The notes below the pieces were generated by a model. That model was not told the DNA's origin, made no database searches, and saw only the letters and a program-made list of their open reading frames with translations. The position numbers were made by a program, and so were the translations under genes. A DNA stretch of 64,000 nucleotides from SLRI01 sp964393275. GTDB lineage: Bacteria; Pseudomonadota; Alphaproteobacteria; Geminicoccales; Geminicoccaceae. This document shows positions 17,794 to 25,986 of the stretch, in pieces; position 1 is the stretch's first letter; the number at the start of each line of letters is the position of its first letter. The DNA is taken from assembly GCA_964393275.1 (NCBI GenBank), contig CAYMTA010000001.1, positions 62,001-126,000 of the forward strand, in the 5' to 3' direction.

Positions 17794-18414
17794 TCAGGCG
17801 CGCGTGTCGATGGTCGAGCCGCGCGCGGGCTCGTCGTCGGCCGGTGCCGTCGCCGGCCGGGGCATGGCCTTGGCGACCCCGACCATGGCCGGGCGCAGCA
17901 GGCGATCGGCCAGAGCCCAGCCGGTCTGCATCACCTCGGCGATGTGGCCGGGCGGCAGGTCGGCGGACGGCACCTCGAACATCGCCTGATGGCGGTTGTG
18001 GTCGAACTTGTCGCCGCGCGCCGGGTCGATGCGCGCCACCTTGTGCTTGTCGAAGGCGGTGAGCAGCGAGCGCTCGGTCAGCTCGACACCCTCCAGCAGG
18101 TTGGCCAGTAGCTCGTCGCCCTGGCGCGCATCGGCCGGCACGGCGGCGATCGCCCGGCGCATGTTGTCGGCCACGTCCAGGAGATCGCGGGCGAAGCCGG
18201 TCATGGCGTACTTGCGCGCCTCCTCCAGCTCGCGGGTGTGCCGGCGGCGCAGGTTCTCCATGTCGGCCAGCGCCCGCAGAAGCTTGTCCTTCAGGTCGGC
18301 GACCTCGGCGGCCAGATCGTTCTCCGGCTCGGCTTCGGCGCGACTCTCCTCGGGCATCTCACCAGAAGCCTCGGCGCTGATCCCGGTCTCGGGCTTGTCG
18401 ACGTCCTGTTGCAT
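17794..18414 (-). CDS. grpE: Nucleotide exchange factor GrpE
   Basis: GrpE releases ADP from DnaK in the Hsp70 chaperone cycle. The 206-residue protein has a long acidic N-terminal tail, a central coiled coil (about residues 35-95, with DLKDKLLRALADMENLRRR), and the C-terminal beta-domain (FDHNRHQAMFEVPSADLPPG and VMQTGWALADRLLRPAMVGV). Its ATG overlaps the hrcA stop codon by one base (TGATG), so the two are cotranscribed and probably coupled, the common bacterial hrcA-grpE arrangement. Confidence 0.96.
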   Translation of the reverse strand: MQQDVDKPETGISAEASGEMPEESRAEAEPENDLAAEVADLKDKLLRALADMENLRRRHTRELEEARKYAMTGFARDLLDVADNMRRAIAAVPADARQGDELLANLLEGVELTERSLLTAFDKHKVARIDPARGDKFDHNRHQAMFEVPSADLPPGHIAEVMQTGWALADRLLRPAMVGVAKAMPRPATAPADDEPARGSTIDTRA

Positions 18415-19490
18415 CAGTCCTTCTCGCTGTTGGGGCTGCCCAATAGGCGGCTGATCACCCGGGCGGTGTGGTCGACCATCGGGATGATCCTCGAATAGTT
18501 CATGCGGGTCGGGCCGATCACGCCGATGGCACCGACCACGGATGGCAGCTTGCCGGCGCTGTCGCCGGCCCGAAAGGGGGCGATGATGGCCGAGCAGCCG
18601 CTATGCGCGAAGAGCTCGTTCTCCTTGCCGATGAAGATCTGCACGCCCTTGCCGGCGTCGGAGAGCTCGATCAGCTTGACGAAGCTGCGCTTGGTCTCGA
18701 GCGCCGTGAAGAGGTGGCGGATCCGCTCGAGATCGACCAGGGTGCTCACGTCGTCGAGCAGATTGGCATGGCCGCGCACCAGGAGCGTGCCGCCGTCCGC
18801 CGTGTCGTCGCCGCCCCAGGTGGCGAGGCCCGAGGCGACCACCTTCTGCGTCAGCTCGTCGAGCTCGCCCTGCCGCTGCTCGATCTCCGCCAGGATCTCC
18901 GTCCGCGCCTCGGCGAAGGTGCGCCCGGCGAGCCGCGCCGTCAGGTAGTTGCCGGCCTCGACCAGGGTCGACGGCGACATGCCGATCGGCACCTCGATGA
19001 CCCGGTTCTCGACCATGCCGCCATCGCTGACGGTGACCACCAGCGCCCGGCCGGGGCTCAAGGGCACGAACTCGATGTGCTTGTAGGGTCGCCTGGTCGT
19101 GGGCGCGATGACGAGGCCGGCATAGCGCGAGAGGCCGGAGAGCGTCTCGGTGGCGTCCTCGAGCACGGCCTCGATGCTCCGCCCGGCCACGGCGCACTGC
19201 GTCTCGATGCGCTGCCGGTCGTCCTTCGAGAGGCCGCCGAGCTCGAGCAGCCCGTCGACATAGAGCCTGAGGCCGGCATCGGTCGGCAGGCGGCCGGCGG
19301 AGGTGTGCGGCGCGCAGAGCAGCCCCGCCTCCTCGAGATCGGCCATGACGTTCCTGATGGTGGCCGGCGAGAGCTGGTCGTCGAGCCGGCGTGCCACGGT
19401 GCGCGAGCCGACCGGCTCGCCGGTCGCCATGTAGGCGTCCACGATCTGGCGGAAAACTTCCCGCGAACGTGCGTTGAGCTCGACGATCAT
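18414..19490 (-). CDS. hrcA: Heat-inducible transcription repressor HrcA
   Basis: HrcA represses chaperone genes by binding CIRCE operators. The 358-residue protein starts with a winged-helix domain (SREVFRQIVDAYMATGEPVGSR, LSPATIRNVMADLEEAGLL), followed by the GAF-like domain and the C-terminal IGVIGPTRMNYSRIIPMVD segment that is diagnostic for the family. It is the first gene of hrcA-grpE. I did not find a CIRCE repeat (TTAGCACTC and its complement) in the sequence upstream, so its targets, such as groESL, are probably elsewhere. Confidence 0.96.
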   Translation of the reverse strand: MIVELNARSREVFRQIVDAYMATGEPVGSRTVARRLDDQLSPATIRNVMADLEEAGLLCAPHTSAGRLPTDAGLRLYVDGLLELGGLSKDDRQRIETQCAVAGRSIEAVLEDATETLSGLSRYAGLVIAPTTRRPYKHIEFVPLSPGRALVVTVSDGGMVENRVIEVPIGMSPSTLVEAGNYLTARLAGRTFAEARTEILAEIEQRQGELDELTQKVVASGLATWGGDDTADGGTLLVRGHANLLDDVSTLVDLERIRHLFTALETKRSFVKLIELSDAGKGVQIFIGKENELFAHSGCSAIIAPFRAGDSAGKLPSVVGAIGVIGPTRMNYSRIIPMVDHTARVISRLLGSPNSEKD

Positions 19491-19575
19491 CAGTGGTGCC
19501 CGGGTTCAGCCCCAATGGCCGCGACGGCGGCCGGCCATCCCGCCGTCATGTAGGGGGGCGAGCCGCAAGCTGCAA

Positions 19576-19620
19576 CGGGCAGCGGGCGTCCGTCGCCGCG
19601 GCGGACGCCCGGTTGCCCGG
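19576..19620 (-). terminator. Strong GC-rich hairpin after the RRM gene
   Basis: A 9-bp perfect stem (GGGCGTCCG and CGGACGCCC) is extended by a further CGGGC/GCCCG pairing on the outside. It begins 14 bp after the stop codon of the RRM-protein gene read on the minus strand. There is no U tract, so termination may be weak or factor-assisted. It separates that gene from hrcA. Confidence 0.5.
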
Positions 19621-19633
19621 CGCGAAGGCAGGC

Positions 19634-20002
19634 TCAGAACTGGCGGCGCGGCGGCCGGCCGAAATTGTCGCGGCGCGGTCCGCCGCCGGGCCCGCCGGGG
19701 CCGCGCCCGCCACCGGGACCGCCACGGCCGCCGAAGCCGCCGCCCCCGGCACCGCCTCGATCCTCCGCCACGCGCACGGCCAGCGGCCGGCCACCCATGT
19801 CGTAGCCGTTGAGCTGCTGGATGGCCGCCCCGGCAGCCGCCGGCGTCGCCATCTCGACGAAGCCGAAGCCGCGGCTCCGGCCGGTTTCCCGGTCGGTCGC
19901 GACCTTGGCGGAGACCACCTCGCCATGCTGCCCGAAGAGGTCCTGAAGGTCCTCGGACGTCGTGCTGAAGGGGAAGTTAGCGACAAAGATCTTGCTGCTC
20001 AT
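19634..20002 (-). CDS. RRM-domain RNA-binding protein with glycine-rich tail
   Basis: This 122-residue protein has one RNA recognition motif (residues about 3-80). RNP2 is KIFVANFPF and RNP1 is RSRGFGFVEM. A Gly/Arg/Pro-rich tail of about 35 residues follows. Such small bacterial RRM proteins are thought to act as RNA chaperones, often induced by cold. The ATG at 20002 is preceded by AGGAG at a spacing of 8 nt, while an earlier in-frame ATG at 20116 adds leader-like sequence. It stands alone with its own leader and a hairpin after the stop codon. Confidence 0.92.
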   Translation of the reverse strand: MSSKIFVANFPFSTTSEDLQDLFGQHGEVVSAKVATDRETGRSRGFGFVEMATPAAAGAAIQQLNGYDMGGRPLAVRVAEDRGGAGGGGFGGRGGPGGGRGPGGPGGGPRRDNFGRPPRRQF

Positions 20003-20102
20003 CGAGCGGCTCCTGAGTGGAGAAACGAGGAGTCGAGGCCAAGCCCTGAGGTTGAGCGCGAAGCCTTGGCCGCCACCCGATCCGGCCCGCGTGACCACAG
20101 GA

Positions 20103-20123
20103 CGTCGCCACGACATGGCGACG
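20103..20123 (-). promoter_or_regulatory. Perfect hairpin in the leader of the RRM gene
   Basis: CGTCGCCA-CGACA-TGGCGACG forms an 8-bp perfect stem with a 5-base loop about 100 nt upstream of the RRM start codon, inside a 228-bp non-coding gap. It could be part of a structured 5' leader controlling expression with temperature, or a terminator-like remnant. The function is not known. Confidence 0.3.
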
Positions 20124-20230
20124 AAAAGGGTTCGCGACGGCGGGGCTTCGTTCGAGCGCGCTCGGCGTTGACGCTGCGAATACTGGACGCGGACAAGCTT
20201 CGAAAGCGACCTTCAGCACTGACGGACGCC

Positions 20231-21559
20231 TCAATTATAACCGTGACTGGCCGGCGAGGCGAGCGGAGATTGCGCCGGCTCGACCGGCTCCCGCGCTTCC
20301 TGCCGGCCGATCGCCGCTTCCTGCACCAGGGCCGACGCCACCGGGCTCGGCTGCGGCGCGTAAATGTGCTGCCCCTGGTCCGCCATGGGCACCGGACCGC
20401 GCCGCGTCATCCTGAAGAGCGCGAAGGCGCCGACCCCGAGATGGACGATGGTGAGGAAGGAGGCGAAGCCGACAGCACCCTGCAGATCCATGGCGGAGGC
20501 GGCGAGAGGCGGGCCGAGCACCATGCCGATGCCGACCACCAGCACGAGCGTGCCGCTCGCCCCGACCATGTCCTCGTCATCGAGCTTGTCGTTGGTATGG
20601 GCCACGCAGAGCGCGTACATCGGCAGGCACATGCCGCCGTAGAGGAAGAACGCGGCGGCGAGAATCGCGAACGTGCCCGTGCCGGCGAGCACGACGATGC
20701 CGGTGGCGAGGCCGGCGAGGATGGTCGTTCCGGTCAGCACCTTGCGCCGGTCGAGCCGGTCCGAGAGCCGGCCGATCGGCCACTGCAGCAGCATGCCGCC
20801 GACGATGGCGAGCGTCATGAAGAGCGAGATGCCGGCGACATCGAGCCCGATCGCTCCGGCGAACACCGCCCCCATGGTGAAGAAGGCACCCTGGCTGAGG
20901 CCGACGCCGAACATGCCGACGAAGCCCAGGGGCGAGCTGCGATAGAGCCGGAGCAGGCCGAAGCTGCGCGCCGCGGCCACGGCCGGCGCCGGGCTCGCGG
21001 TCAGGAGCATCGGCACGACGGCGACGGAGAGCAGGACCGAGACGCCGATGAAGAGGCGGTAGCCGGCGGGGTCGGCGGCATTGAGCAGGAGCTGGCCGCC
21101 GGCCCAGGCGGTGAGCTGGACCAGCATGTAGACCGAGAGCAGCGAGCCGCGATCCTCGTTGGTGGCCGCCCGGTTGAGCCAGCTCTCGGCGACGACATAG
21201 GCGCCGCTCATGCAGACACCCGTGATGAAGCGCAGCACGAACCACGAGATCGGCTCGAGCAGGAGGGTGTGGGCGAGGATCGCCGAGGAGGCCATCGCGG
21301 TGAACGCGGCGAAGACGCGGACATGGCCGACATGGGCGACCAGCCTCGGGGTGACGATGGCCGAGACGAGAAAGCCGATCGAGTAGCCGGACATGACGAT
21401 GCCGGTGACCGAGGTGGGGAAGCCCTCGATGGTGGCGCGTATGCCGAGCAGGGTGTTCTGCAGCCCGTGACCGAGCATCAGGAGGCCGATGCCGAGCAGG
21501 AGCGCCCAGTTGCTCCTGACCGTCTGCAGCATCGCGTTTCGCCCTTGTGATCCCGCCAT
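20231..21559 (-). CDS. MFS transporter
   Basis: This 442-residue major facilitator protein has about 12 predicted membrane helices. The motif A-like loop between helices 8 and 9 is readable (GRLSDRLDRRKVLTG). The overall pattern resembles the YcaD/UMF-like group of alphaproteobacterial MFS proteins. The substrate cannot be told. A hydrophilic C-terminal tail of about 50 residues rich in Pro/Gln/Glu is predicted to be cytoplasmic. A second ATG at 21532 (MLQTVRSNW) may be the true start. It is divergent from the hydantoinase-like gene. Confidence 0.88.
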   Translation of the reverse strand: MAGSQGRNAMLQTVRSNWALLLGIGLLMLGHGLQNTLLGIRATIEGFPTSVTGIVMSGYSIGFLVSAIVTPRLVAHVGHVRVFAAFTAMASSAILAHTLLLEPISWFVLRFITGVCMSGAYVVAESWLNRAATNEDRGSLLSVYMLVQLTAWAGGQLLLNAADPAGYRLFIGVSVLLSVAVVPMLLTASPAPAVAAARSFGLLRLYRSSPLGFVGMFGVGLSQGAFFTMGAVFAGAIGLDVAGISLFMTLAIVGGMLLQWPIGRLSDRLDRRKVLTGTTILAGLATGIVVLAGTGTFAILAAAFFLYGGMCLPMYALCVAHTNDKLDDEDMVGASGTLVLVVGIGMVLGPPLAASAMDLQGAVGFASFLTIVHLGVGAFALFRMTRRGPVPMADQGQHIYAPQPSPVASALVQEAAIGRQEAREPVEPAQSPLASPASHGYN

Positions 21560-21672
21560 GCTCTGCTACGCCGATGCCCGTTCCGCCGGCCGCCCCTTGC
21601 AGCCTCGCCCCACCAAGCAAGGCTTCGTGGCCTTTGGCAAGGCCGGCGCGGTCAGAGTTGGCAGGACGGACG

Positions 21673-23715
21673 ATGCGTCTCGGGATCGACACCGGCGGCA
21701 CCTGCACCGATGCCGTGCTGCTCGACGCGGCGGACGACCTGGTCGCCAGCGCCAAGGCGCTGACCACCCACCACGACCTCTACCTGGGCATTGCCGCGGC
21801 CGTGCGCGACGTGCTTGCCGAGGCACCGGCTGGCAGCATCGAGCGGATCGGCCTGGTCGGGCTCTCGACCACGCTCGCCACCAACGCGCTGGTCGAGGGC
21901 CAGGGCGGGCGGGCCGGGCTCGTCATGGTGGGATTCGGGCCGGAGAGCCTGGAGCGCGGCGGGCTCGCCCGGGCGCTCGACAGGGCGCCGGTCGCCTTCG
22001 TCGCCGGCGGCCATGACGCGGGCGGGGAGGAGAAGCAGCCGCTCGACATTGCCGCCCTCGATGCCGCGATCCAAAGGATGGCGCCCGCCGTCGACGGTTT
22101 TGCCGTCACCGCCGCCTTCGCCGTGCGCAACCCGGCGCACGAGCAGGCGGCGGCCGCCCGGATCACGGCCCTGGCCGGCCGGCCGGTCACGATCTCGAGC
22201 GAGCTGACCGCCCGGCTCGATGCCCCCCGGCGGGCGCTCACGACCTTCCTCAATGCCCGCCTGGTGCCCCGGATCTCGCGGCTCATCCAGGCGGTCGAGC
22301 GGCTCCTGGCGGAGGCCGGGATCACCGCCCCGCTCATGGTGGTGCGTGGCGACGGCGCCCTGATGGCGGCCGAGGTGGCCCGGCGGCGGCCGGTCGAGAC
22401 CATTCTCTCGGGCCCCGCCGCCAGCGTGGTGGGGGCCGCCCACCTCTCGGGCCTCCGCCGGGCCGTGATCAGCGACGTGGGCGGCACGACCACCGATGTG
22501 GCGCTGCTCGATGGCGGCCAGCCCCGCCTCGCCGCCGAGGGCGCCCTGATCGGCGGCTTTCGCACCATGGTCGAGGCGGTGGACCTCTGGACGTGCGGCC
22601 TCGGCGGCGACAGCGAGACGCGCCGGGACGAGTCGGGCCGGCTCGGGCTCGGGCCGCGCCGGCTGGTGCCCTTGTCGCTGCTCGCCGACCAGCACCCGAA
22701 GGTGCTGGACACCCTGCGCGACCAGGCGGCGCGGGTCGCGACGCGGGTCACCGATGCACGTTTCGCGCTGCGCCTCGCCGAGGACGGCGACACCGTCGGC
22801 CTCTCGCGCAGCCAGGCCCGCCTGATGGCGCTGCTCGCCGCCGGCCCCTGCCCGCTCGAGCAGGTGATCGACCGCGAGCATCTGGCGCTTCCCCTCGAGT
22901 CGCTCGGCCGGCGCGACCTCGTCCGGCTCGCCGGCTTCACCCTGACCGACGCGGCGCACCTGCTCGGCCTGCAGTCCGGCTGGTCGGTCGAGGCGGCCGG
23001 GCTTGGCGCCCTGCTCGAGGCGCGCAAGGCCGACCCGAACGGTTCCGGCGAGGCGTTCGCGGCCCTGGTGCTGGAGGAGGCACGCAGCGCGAGCGCCCGT
23101 GCCGTGGTCGGCGCCTCGTGGGCCGCGGCGGGCGGCGCGGTCGAACGGCTGCCCGGCCTTCTCGACGAGCCGCCGGTGGCACGGGCTCTCGCCGGGAGCG
23201 CTCCCGCGGCACCGCTGGCCCTGCGCTTCGCTCTCGACCGGCCCCTGGTCGCGGTCGGCGGGCCGGCCTCGATCTTCTACGAGGGTGTCGCCGAGCGGCT
23301 CGGCACCCGCCTCGTGCTGCCGGCGCATCATCGCGTCGGCAATGCCATTGGCGCCGTGGTCGGCGAGGTGGTGCGCACGCTGGAGCTGGTCGCGACCCGC
23401 ACCGGCGACGACCGGCTGACCTTGCATCTGGGCCAGGCCGGGCATCCGGCCGAAGGCAGCTTCGAGGTCGCCGAGCCGGCCCGGGCGCGCGCGCTCCTGG
23501 TTCGCCACGCCGAGGCCGCGGCCCTCGCCGCCGCCCGGGACGCCGGAGCGGATGATCCGGCGGTCACCCACGTCTGCGAGGAGCGCCGTGCCAGGCTCGC
23601 TGGTGGCCTCGAGCTGGTGCTGGAGATCCGGGTGCGGGCCACGGCGCGCGGCCGACCGGCTCTCAGTGGAGCAGGATCGCCCGCGCGATCGAGAAATAGA
23701 TCACGACCCCCATGA
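21673..23715 (+). CDS. Hydantoinase/oxoprolinase family protein
   Basis: This 680-residue protein belongs to the HyuA/acetone carboxylase beta/5-oxoprolinase superfamily, ATP-dependent enzymes acting on cyclic amides or ketones. It starts MRLGIDTGGTCTDAVLLD, the phosphate-binding hallmark of the hydantoinase A N-terminal domain. It continues with GLSTTLATNALVEG, then LSGPAASVVGAAHL and DVGGTTTDVALL of the second domain. The usual HyuB partner is not adjacent, so the reaction is unclear. The ATG at 21673 is chosen by this motif, and a longer frame from 21547 is rejected. Its last 53 bp overlap the mgtE 3' end on the other strand. Confidence 0.85.
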   Translation: MRLGIDTGGTCTDAVLLDAADDLVASAKALTTHHDLYLGIAAAVRDVLAEAPAGSIERIGLVGLSTTLATNALVEGQGGRAGLVMVGFGPESLERGGLARALDRAPVAFVAGGHDAGGEEKQPLDIAALDAAIQRMAPAVDGFAVTAAFAVRNPAHEQAAAARITALAGRPVTISSELTARLDAPRRALTTFLNARLVPRISRLIQAVERLLAEAGITAPLMVVRGDGALMAAEVARRRPVETILSGPAASVVGAAHLSGLRRAVISDVGGTTTDVALLDGGQPRLAAEGALIGGFRTMVEAVDLWTCGLGGDSETRRDESGRLGLGPRRLVPLSLLADQHPKVLDTLRDQAARVATRVTDARFALRLAEDGDTVGLSRSQARLMALLAAGPCPLEQVIDREHLALPLESLGRRDLVRLAGFTLTDAAHLLGLQSGWSVEAAGLGALLEARKADPNGSGEAFAALVLEEARSASARAVVGASWAAAGGAVERLPGLLDEPPVARALAGSAPAAPLALRFALDRPLVAVGGPASIFYEGVAERLGTRLVLPAHHRVGNAIGAVVGEVVRTLELVATRTGDDRLTLHLGQAGHPAEGSFEVAEPARARALLVRHAEAAALAAARDAGADDPAVTHVCEERRARLAGGLELVLEIRVRATARGRPALSGAGSPARSRNRSRPP

Positions 23716-24979
23716 TGTCGGCGATCGACGCGATCAGGGGCGCGCTGGCGGTCGCCGGATCGAGCCCGAAGCGGCTCAGGATGAACGGCATCGACATGCC
23801 GATCAGGCTGCCCGCGGTGACGATCAGGAGCATCGACAGGGCGACCACCAGCGCCACCTGGTGGCCGCCCCGAAACCCGGCGATGGTCGAGATCGCGACC
23901 GCCATGGTCATGCCGAGCAGGATCGCGATGGCGAACTCGCGAAAGAACAGCCAGCCCCAGTCCTTCATCTCGACATCGCCCGTCGCCATGGCCCGGACCA
24001 TCAGCGTCGAGCTCTGCGAGCCGGCGTTGCCGCCGCTGCCGATCAGCACCGGCAGGAAGAAGACGAGCACGATGTAGGCGGCGATGGTGTCCTCGAAGAA
24101 GGCGAGCCCGGCACCGGAGAGGAGGTTGCCGAACACCAGCAGCACCAGCCAGTAGATGCGGCTTCTGTAGAGCACGGCGATGCTGGCGGTGGCGATGCTG
24201 TCGGCCATCGAGCCGACGCTGCCGACCTTCTGGAAATCCTCGGTGGCCTCGGCCTGCAGCACGTCGAGCGCGTCGTCGTGGGTGACGATGCCGACCAGCC
24301 GGCCATCCGCATCCACCACCGGCAAGGCGATCATGTCGTACTTGGCGATCGACTGGGCGACCTCCTCCTGGTCGTCCTCGACGTCGACGGCGCGGGTCGA
24401 GCGCTCCATCACCTCCTCGATGACGCGGCGGGGCTCGGCCAGGATCAGCGTCTGCAGCCGAACCGAGCCGATCAGCCGCCGGTCGGCATCGACCACGTAG
24501 GTGCGGTAGATGGTTTCCTTGTCCGGCGCCTCCCGGCGCAGCTTGCCGAGCGCCTGGTGCACGGTGAGCTCGGGCGTGAGCGTCGCGTAGTCCGAGGTCA
24601 TGATGGCGCCGGCCGTGCCTTCGCGGTGCGCCGCGAGACGCCGGATGTCCTCGCGCTCGGCCTGGGCGAGGCCCGGCAGCAGCGCCTCCTGCTGCTCGGG
24701 GGTCAGGCGGTTGTAGAGATCGGCGCGGTCGTCGCCGTTCATCTCGGTGACGATCGCCGCGAGCTCGCCCCGGGTCAGCGTCCTGGCGAGCGCCACCTGC
24801 GTCTCGGGCTCGAGATAGCCGAAGGTGTCCGCGGCCAGGCCGAGCGGCAAGGCGAGCAGGGCCGTCCTGGCGGCCTCCGGCGCCATCTCCGCGAGCTGCT
24901 CGGCGAGATCGGCCGGATGGCTCTCGATCGAGAACGGCACAGCCCGGGGGCGCTGCCCCGCAATCGGCTCGTCATCCAT
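23663..24979 (-). CDS. mgtE: Magnesium transporter MgtE
   Basis: MgtE is a homodimeric magnesium channel of the inner membrane, gated by cytoplasmic magnesium. The 438-residue chain has the full layout: an N-domain of helical repeats (about 1-130), two CBS domains (about 135-260; ALPVVDADGRLVGIVTHDDAL) and five membrane helices with the pore segment PVLIGSGGNAGSQSSTLMVR. The ATG at 24979 has a purine-rich site upstream. A short GCGCC-GAA-GGCGC hairpin lies about 15 nt before the start (24994-25006), which might influence translation. It is divergent from uppP. Confidence 0.95.
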   Translation of the reverse strand: MDDEPIAGQRPRAVPFSIESHPADLAEQLAEMAPEAARTALLALPLGLAADTFGYLEPETQVALARTLTRGELAAIVTEMNGDDRADLYNRLTPEQQEALLPGLAQAEREDIRRLAAHREGTAGAIMTSDYATLTPELTVHQALGKLRREAPDKETIYRTYVVDADRRLIGSVRLQTLILAEPRRVIEEVMERSTRAVDVEDDQEEVAQSIAKYDMIALPVVDADGRLVGIVTHDDALDVLQAEATEDFQKVGSVGSMADSIATASIAVLYRSRIYWLVLLVFGNLLSGAGLAFFEDTIAAYIVLVFFLPVLIGSGGNAGSQSSTLMVRAMATGDVEMKDWGWLFFREFAIAILLGMTMAVAISTIAGFRGGHQVALVVALSMLLIVTAGSLIGMSMPFILSRFGLDPATASAPLIASIADIMGVVIYFSIARAILLH

Positions 24980-25188
24980 GGTACCTCACCCTCGCGCCGA
25001 AGGCGCCACATCGCCGGCCGCGGACACTGGCAGCGTCCATCGGCGACGTCGACTGGAGGAATTGTCGAAAAGGGTGACACGCAGCCGCGTTGCGGCGTGA
25101 CCACCTCTGCGGGTATGGCAAATCCCGTTGTGGCGATCAAGCCGCGCCCCGCCACGGCGGGCCAAGCGACCGGGGCCGAGATAGAGGC

Positions 25189-25986
25189 ATGGATCTGCTC
25201 AACATGCTCGTGCTCGCGGTCGTTCAGGGCGTCACCGAGTTCCTGCCGATCAGCTCCTCGGCGCACCTCATCCTGGTGCCCGTGCTCTTCGGCTGGCCGG
25301 ACCAGGGGCTGGCGATCGACATCGCCGTGCATGTCGGCACGCTGGCGGCCGTGCTGGTCTATTTCCATCGCGATGTGCTGGATCTCGTGGCCGGGCTCTG
25401 GATGGCGATCCGCGGCCGGCCGGACGACCGCTCGCGGCTCGTCCTGCATCTGGCGGTCGCCACCCTGCCGATCGTCGTCGTCGGCCTCCTGGCGAAGGAT
25501 CTGGCCGGCACGACCTTCAGAAGCGAGCTGCTGATCGCCGTGACGACGATCCTTTTCGGCATCGTCCTCTGGATCGCCGATCGGGGGGCCCACCGCCACG
25601 ACCGCGGGCTCGGCGAGATGACGCTGAAGGATGCCGTGGTCATAGGCACGGCCCAGGTCCTGGCGATCCTGCCCGGCACCAGCCGGTCGGGGATCACCAT
25701 GACGGCGGCGCTCTTCCTGCGCTTCAGTCGGACCGAGAGCGCCCGCTTCTCGATGCTGCTCTCGATTCCGACCATCGCCGCCGCCGGCCTGCTCGCGACG
25801 CTCGACCTCGTGAAGAGCGGCGACGCGACGCTCCAGGCGGACGCCATCTGGGCGGCCCTTCTCGCCTTCGTCGCGGCCTTACTGACCATCTGGGGTCTGA
25901 TGAAGTGGCTGCGGACCTCGAGCTTCACGCCGTTCGTGATCTACCGGCTGGTGCTCGGCGCCGTGCTGCTCATGTGGCTGCTCTAG
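25189..25986 (+). CDS. uppP: Undecaprenyl-diphosphatase UppP/BacA
   Basis: This integral membrane enzyme recycles undecaprenyl diphosphate, the lipid carrier of cell-wall synthesis, and can give bacitracin tolerance. The 265-residue protein has the two family signatures, EFLPISSSAHLILVP near the N-terminus and ILPGTSRSGITMTAALFL in the middle, within about eight hydrophobic helices. The ATG at 25189 (MDLLNML) has AGAGG immediately upstream. A longer frame from 25090 is leader. Its last codons overlap the end of the convergent aminotransferase gene. Confidence 0.96.
   Translation: MDLLNMLVLAVVQGVTEFLPISSSAHLILVPVLFGWPDQGLAIDIAVHVGTLAAVLVYFHRDVLDLVAGLWMAIRGRPDDRSRLVLHLAVATLPIVVVGLLAKDLAGTTFRSELLIAVTTILFGIVLWIADRGAHRHDRGLGEMTLKDAVVIGTAQVLAILPGTSRSGITMTAALFLRFSRTESARFSMLLSIPTIAAAGLLATLDLVKSGDATLQADAIWAALLAFVAALLTIWGLMKWLRTSSFTPFVIYRLVLGAVLLMWLL

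Noticed and set aside
18414..19633. CIRCE operator near hrcA
   Set aside because: The TTAGCACTC dyad is not present upstream of hrcA or between hrcA and grpE.
24980..25188. Magnesium riboswitch upstream of mgtE
   Set aside because: Only a short hairpin near the start codon is visible. No M-box-like conserved core could be recognised by eye.
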